NCBI RefSeq assembly: GCF_900460535.1
Contig: NZ_UHIL01000002.1
Location: 744,001 to 808,000, forward strand
DNA length: 64,000 nucleotides
DNA from: Vibrio parahaemolyticus
GTDB taxonomy: Bacteria; Pseudomonadota; Gammaproteobacteria; Enterobacterales; Vibrionaceae
Direction of reading: 5' to 3'
Every line of letters starts with the position of its first letter. The first letter of the stretch is position 1. A program made the translations under genes and the position numbers. The notes below the pieces were generated by a model. That model was not told the DNA's origin and did not search any database. It saw only the letters and a list, made by a program, of their open reading frames with translations. Below, one piece after another: positions 63,175 to 64,000 of the stretch.

Positions 63175-63201
63175 GCACTCATTTTATCGGGAAATAGGTT
63201 A

Positions 63202-63228
63202 AGGCCAGCCATTGTGCTGGCTTTTTTT
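63202..63228 (+). terminator. Terminator after the uronate isomerase gene
   Basis: GCCAGC pairs with GCTGGC around CATTGT, followed by TTTTTTT. It separates the isomerase gene from the esterase-like gene. Confidence 0.88.
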
Positions 63229-63251
63229 GTTTTTAAGCCGGAGAGAATGCC

Positions 63252-64000
63252 ATGCACGTTGCGCCGATTACTTCACTACAGACTTGGTTTCCTGAGCATC
63301 TCGTTTTGCCTTTGTGGTCTGAGCCTCAAATCCCCTCCCATCTGGTGCAAAGTTATCAAGAAAGAAATCCGAACGAGTTGTTACCAGATCGCGCAGTGTT
63401 TGAGATCACGCATCCCGAAATGGTCGTGTTTGAACCAGAGCAATCCAACGGGATTGGTATTTTATTGATGCCCGGTGGCGGTTATCAGCGAGTCTCGGTG
63501 GATAAAGAAGGGGCGGACAGCGCACGCGTGTTGAACCAAGCAGGTTTTACCGTGTTTGTGATGACCTATCGCATGCCAAATGAAGGGCATGAATTTGGAG
63601 CTTGGACGCCACTGGCGGACGCGCAGCGAGCAATGCGTTTGGTGCGTCAGTTGCCTTTGGCGTCTCATTTATCATCGATTGGTGTGTTAGGTTTCTCGGC
63701 TGGCGGACACGTTGCAGCGAGCTTAGCGACGAGTCACGCATTGGATATTTATCCTCTTCAAGATGAGGCGGACCGTGTATCTGCCAAGCCCGATTTTTGC
63801 GCTTTGATGTACCCGGTGATCAGTATGAACACCGACATTGCGCACATGGGCTCGCGTGCCGAGTTACTGGCTAATTTGGAACGTGAATCTGACCTTCTCC
63901 GATTCTCGCTAGAAAAACAGGTGACGTCAGACATGCCGCCTTGTTTTCTTTTACATGCCAGTGATGATACTGCCGTGAGCGTGGAAAACAGCATCGTGTT
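63252..64000 (+). CDS. Alpha/beta hydrolase (BD-FAE/acetyl-esterase-like), cut by the window end
   Basis: The frame is open from an ATG at 63252 to the window edge (249 codons seen). GGAG lies eight bases upstream. It contains the oxyanion loop ILLMPGGGYQRVSVDKEG, VFVMTYRMPNEGHEFGAWTPLADAQRAMRLVR, the nucleophile elbow GVLGFSAGGHVAASLA (Ser), and PPCFLLHASDDTAVSVENS with the Asp. This is the layout of carbohydrate acetyl-esterases of the BD-FAE/xylan esterase type. No signal peptide is seen, so it is probably cytoplasmic. Its place after the uronate genes suggests removal of acetyl groups from imported oligosaccharides (inference). Confidence 0.82.
   Translation, partial: MHVAPITSLQTWFPEHLVLPLWSEPQIPSHLVQSYQERNPNELLPDRAVFEITHPEMVVFEPEQSNGIGILLMPGGGYQRVSVDKEGADSARVLNQAGFTVFVMTYRMPNEGHEFGAWTPLADAQRAMRLVRQLPLASHLSSIGVLGFSAGGHVAASLATSHALDIYPLQDEADRVSAKPDFCALMYPVISMNTDIAHMGSRAELLANLERESDLLRFSLEKQVTSDMPPCFLLHASDDTAVSVENSIV

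Overview
The window looks like a piece of a Vibrio genome of the Harveyi clade (V. parahaemolyticus / V. alginolyticus / V. harveyi type), probably from the second chromosome. Gene density, moderate GC, a ChiA-type chitinase very close to the V. harveyi enzyme as I remember it, NhaD, and small Vibrio families (DUF3283, DUF3081, DUF2850) point this way. This is recognition from memory, not a search. I see no tRNA, rRNA, CRISPR array, insertion sequence or phage. Most of the window is ordinary chromosome with many small operons separated by clear intrinsic terminators.

Layout. 1-3.5 kb: cut-off periplasmic binding protein divergent from a hybrid histidine kinase, then DUF3283 and a YebC/YeeN regulator. 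3.5-4.6 kb: a RodA-type SEDS protein. 5.0-11.7 kb: a seven-gene envelope operon (secreted protein, ABC ATPase, FtsX-like permease, LolA-like protein, outer-membrane-like protein, LytS-type kinase, LytTR regulator). Its ATPase is split by an in-frame TGA, and its promoter region carries three repeats at 20-bp spacing that fit a LytTR operator. 11.7-17 kb: two putative metalloproteases, PpiB, a chemoreceptor, a DCC protein and an acetyltransferase with a damaged 5' end. 17-22.7 kb: two GltS paralogues flanking a YtrA-type GntR/ABC cassette with a palindromic operator. 22.8-28.7 kb: a nuclease-like protein, NagB, DUF3081, the divergent maoP/hdfR pair, pirin and DoxX. 28.8-34.5 kb: alkylation repair (Ada/AlkA fusion plus Ogt), YitT, a GFA protein, NhaD and an unlisted 38-residue membrane protein. 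34.7-37.6 kb: an acyltransferase and a TetR/hydrolase pair with matching operators. 37.7-45.3 kb: chitinase, DUF2850, PpnP, a diguanylate cyclase and a MATE pump with an attenuator-like leader. 45.4-57.2 kb: pseudouridine synthase, DsbA-like and atypical MBL proteins with a divergent LysR gene, a HAD phosphatase, a molybdopterin-fold protein coupled to a diguanylate cyclase, glutathione-dependent formaldehyde detoxification, arylamine N-acetyltransferase and LysR. 57.2-64 kb: a DnaQ-like exonuclease with a CBS/nucleotidyltransferase protein, then a KdgR-type regulator divergent from an unsaturated-uronate pathway (KduD, YgjV, KdgF, an RpiB-family isomerase) and a cut-off esterase.

The most promising observations are: (i) the LytTR-controlled ABC/LolA-like/outer-membrane operon with its nonsense codon; (ii) the RpiB-family protein that probably replaces KduI in the uronate pathway; (iii) the 38-residue membrane protein between nhaD and the acyltransferase gene; (iv) the 48-codon upstream reading frame that overlaps a terminator hairpin before the MATE pump; (v) the paired operators of the TetR, YtrA and KdgR systems; and (vi) the molybdopterin-fold/diguanylate cyclase pair.
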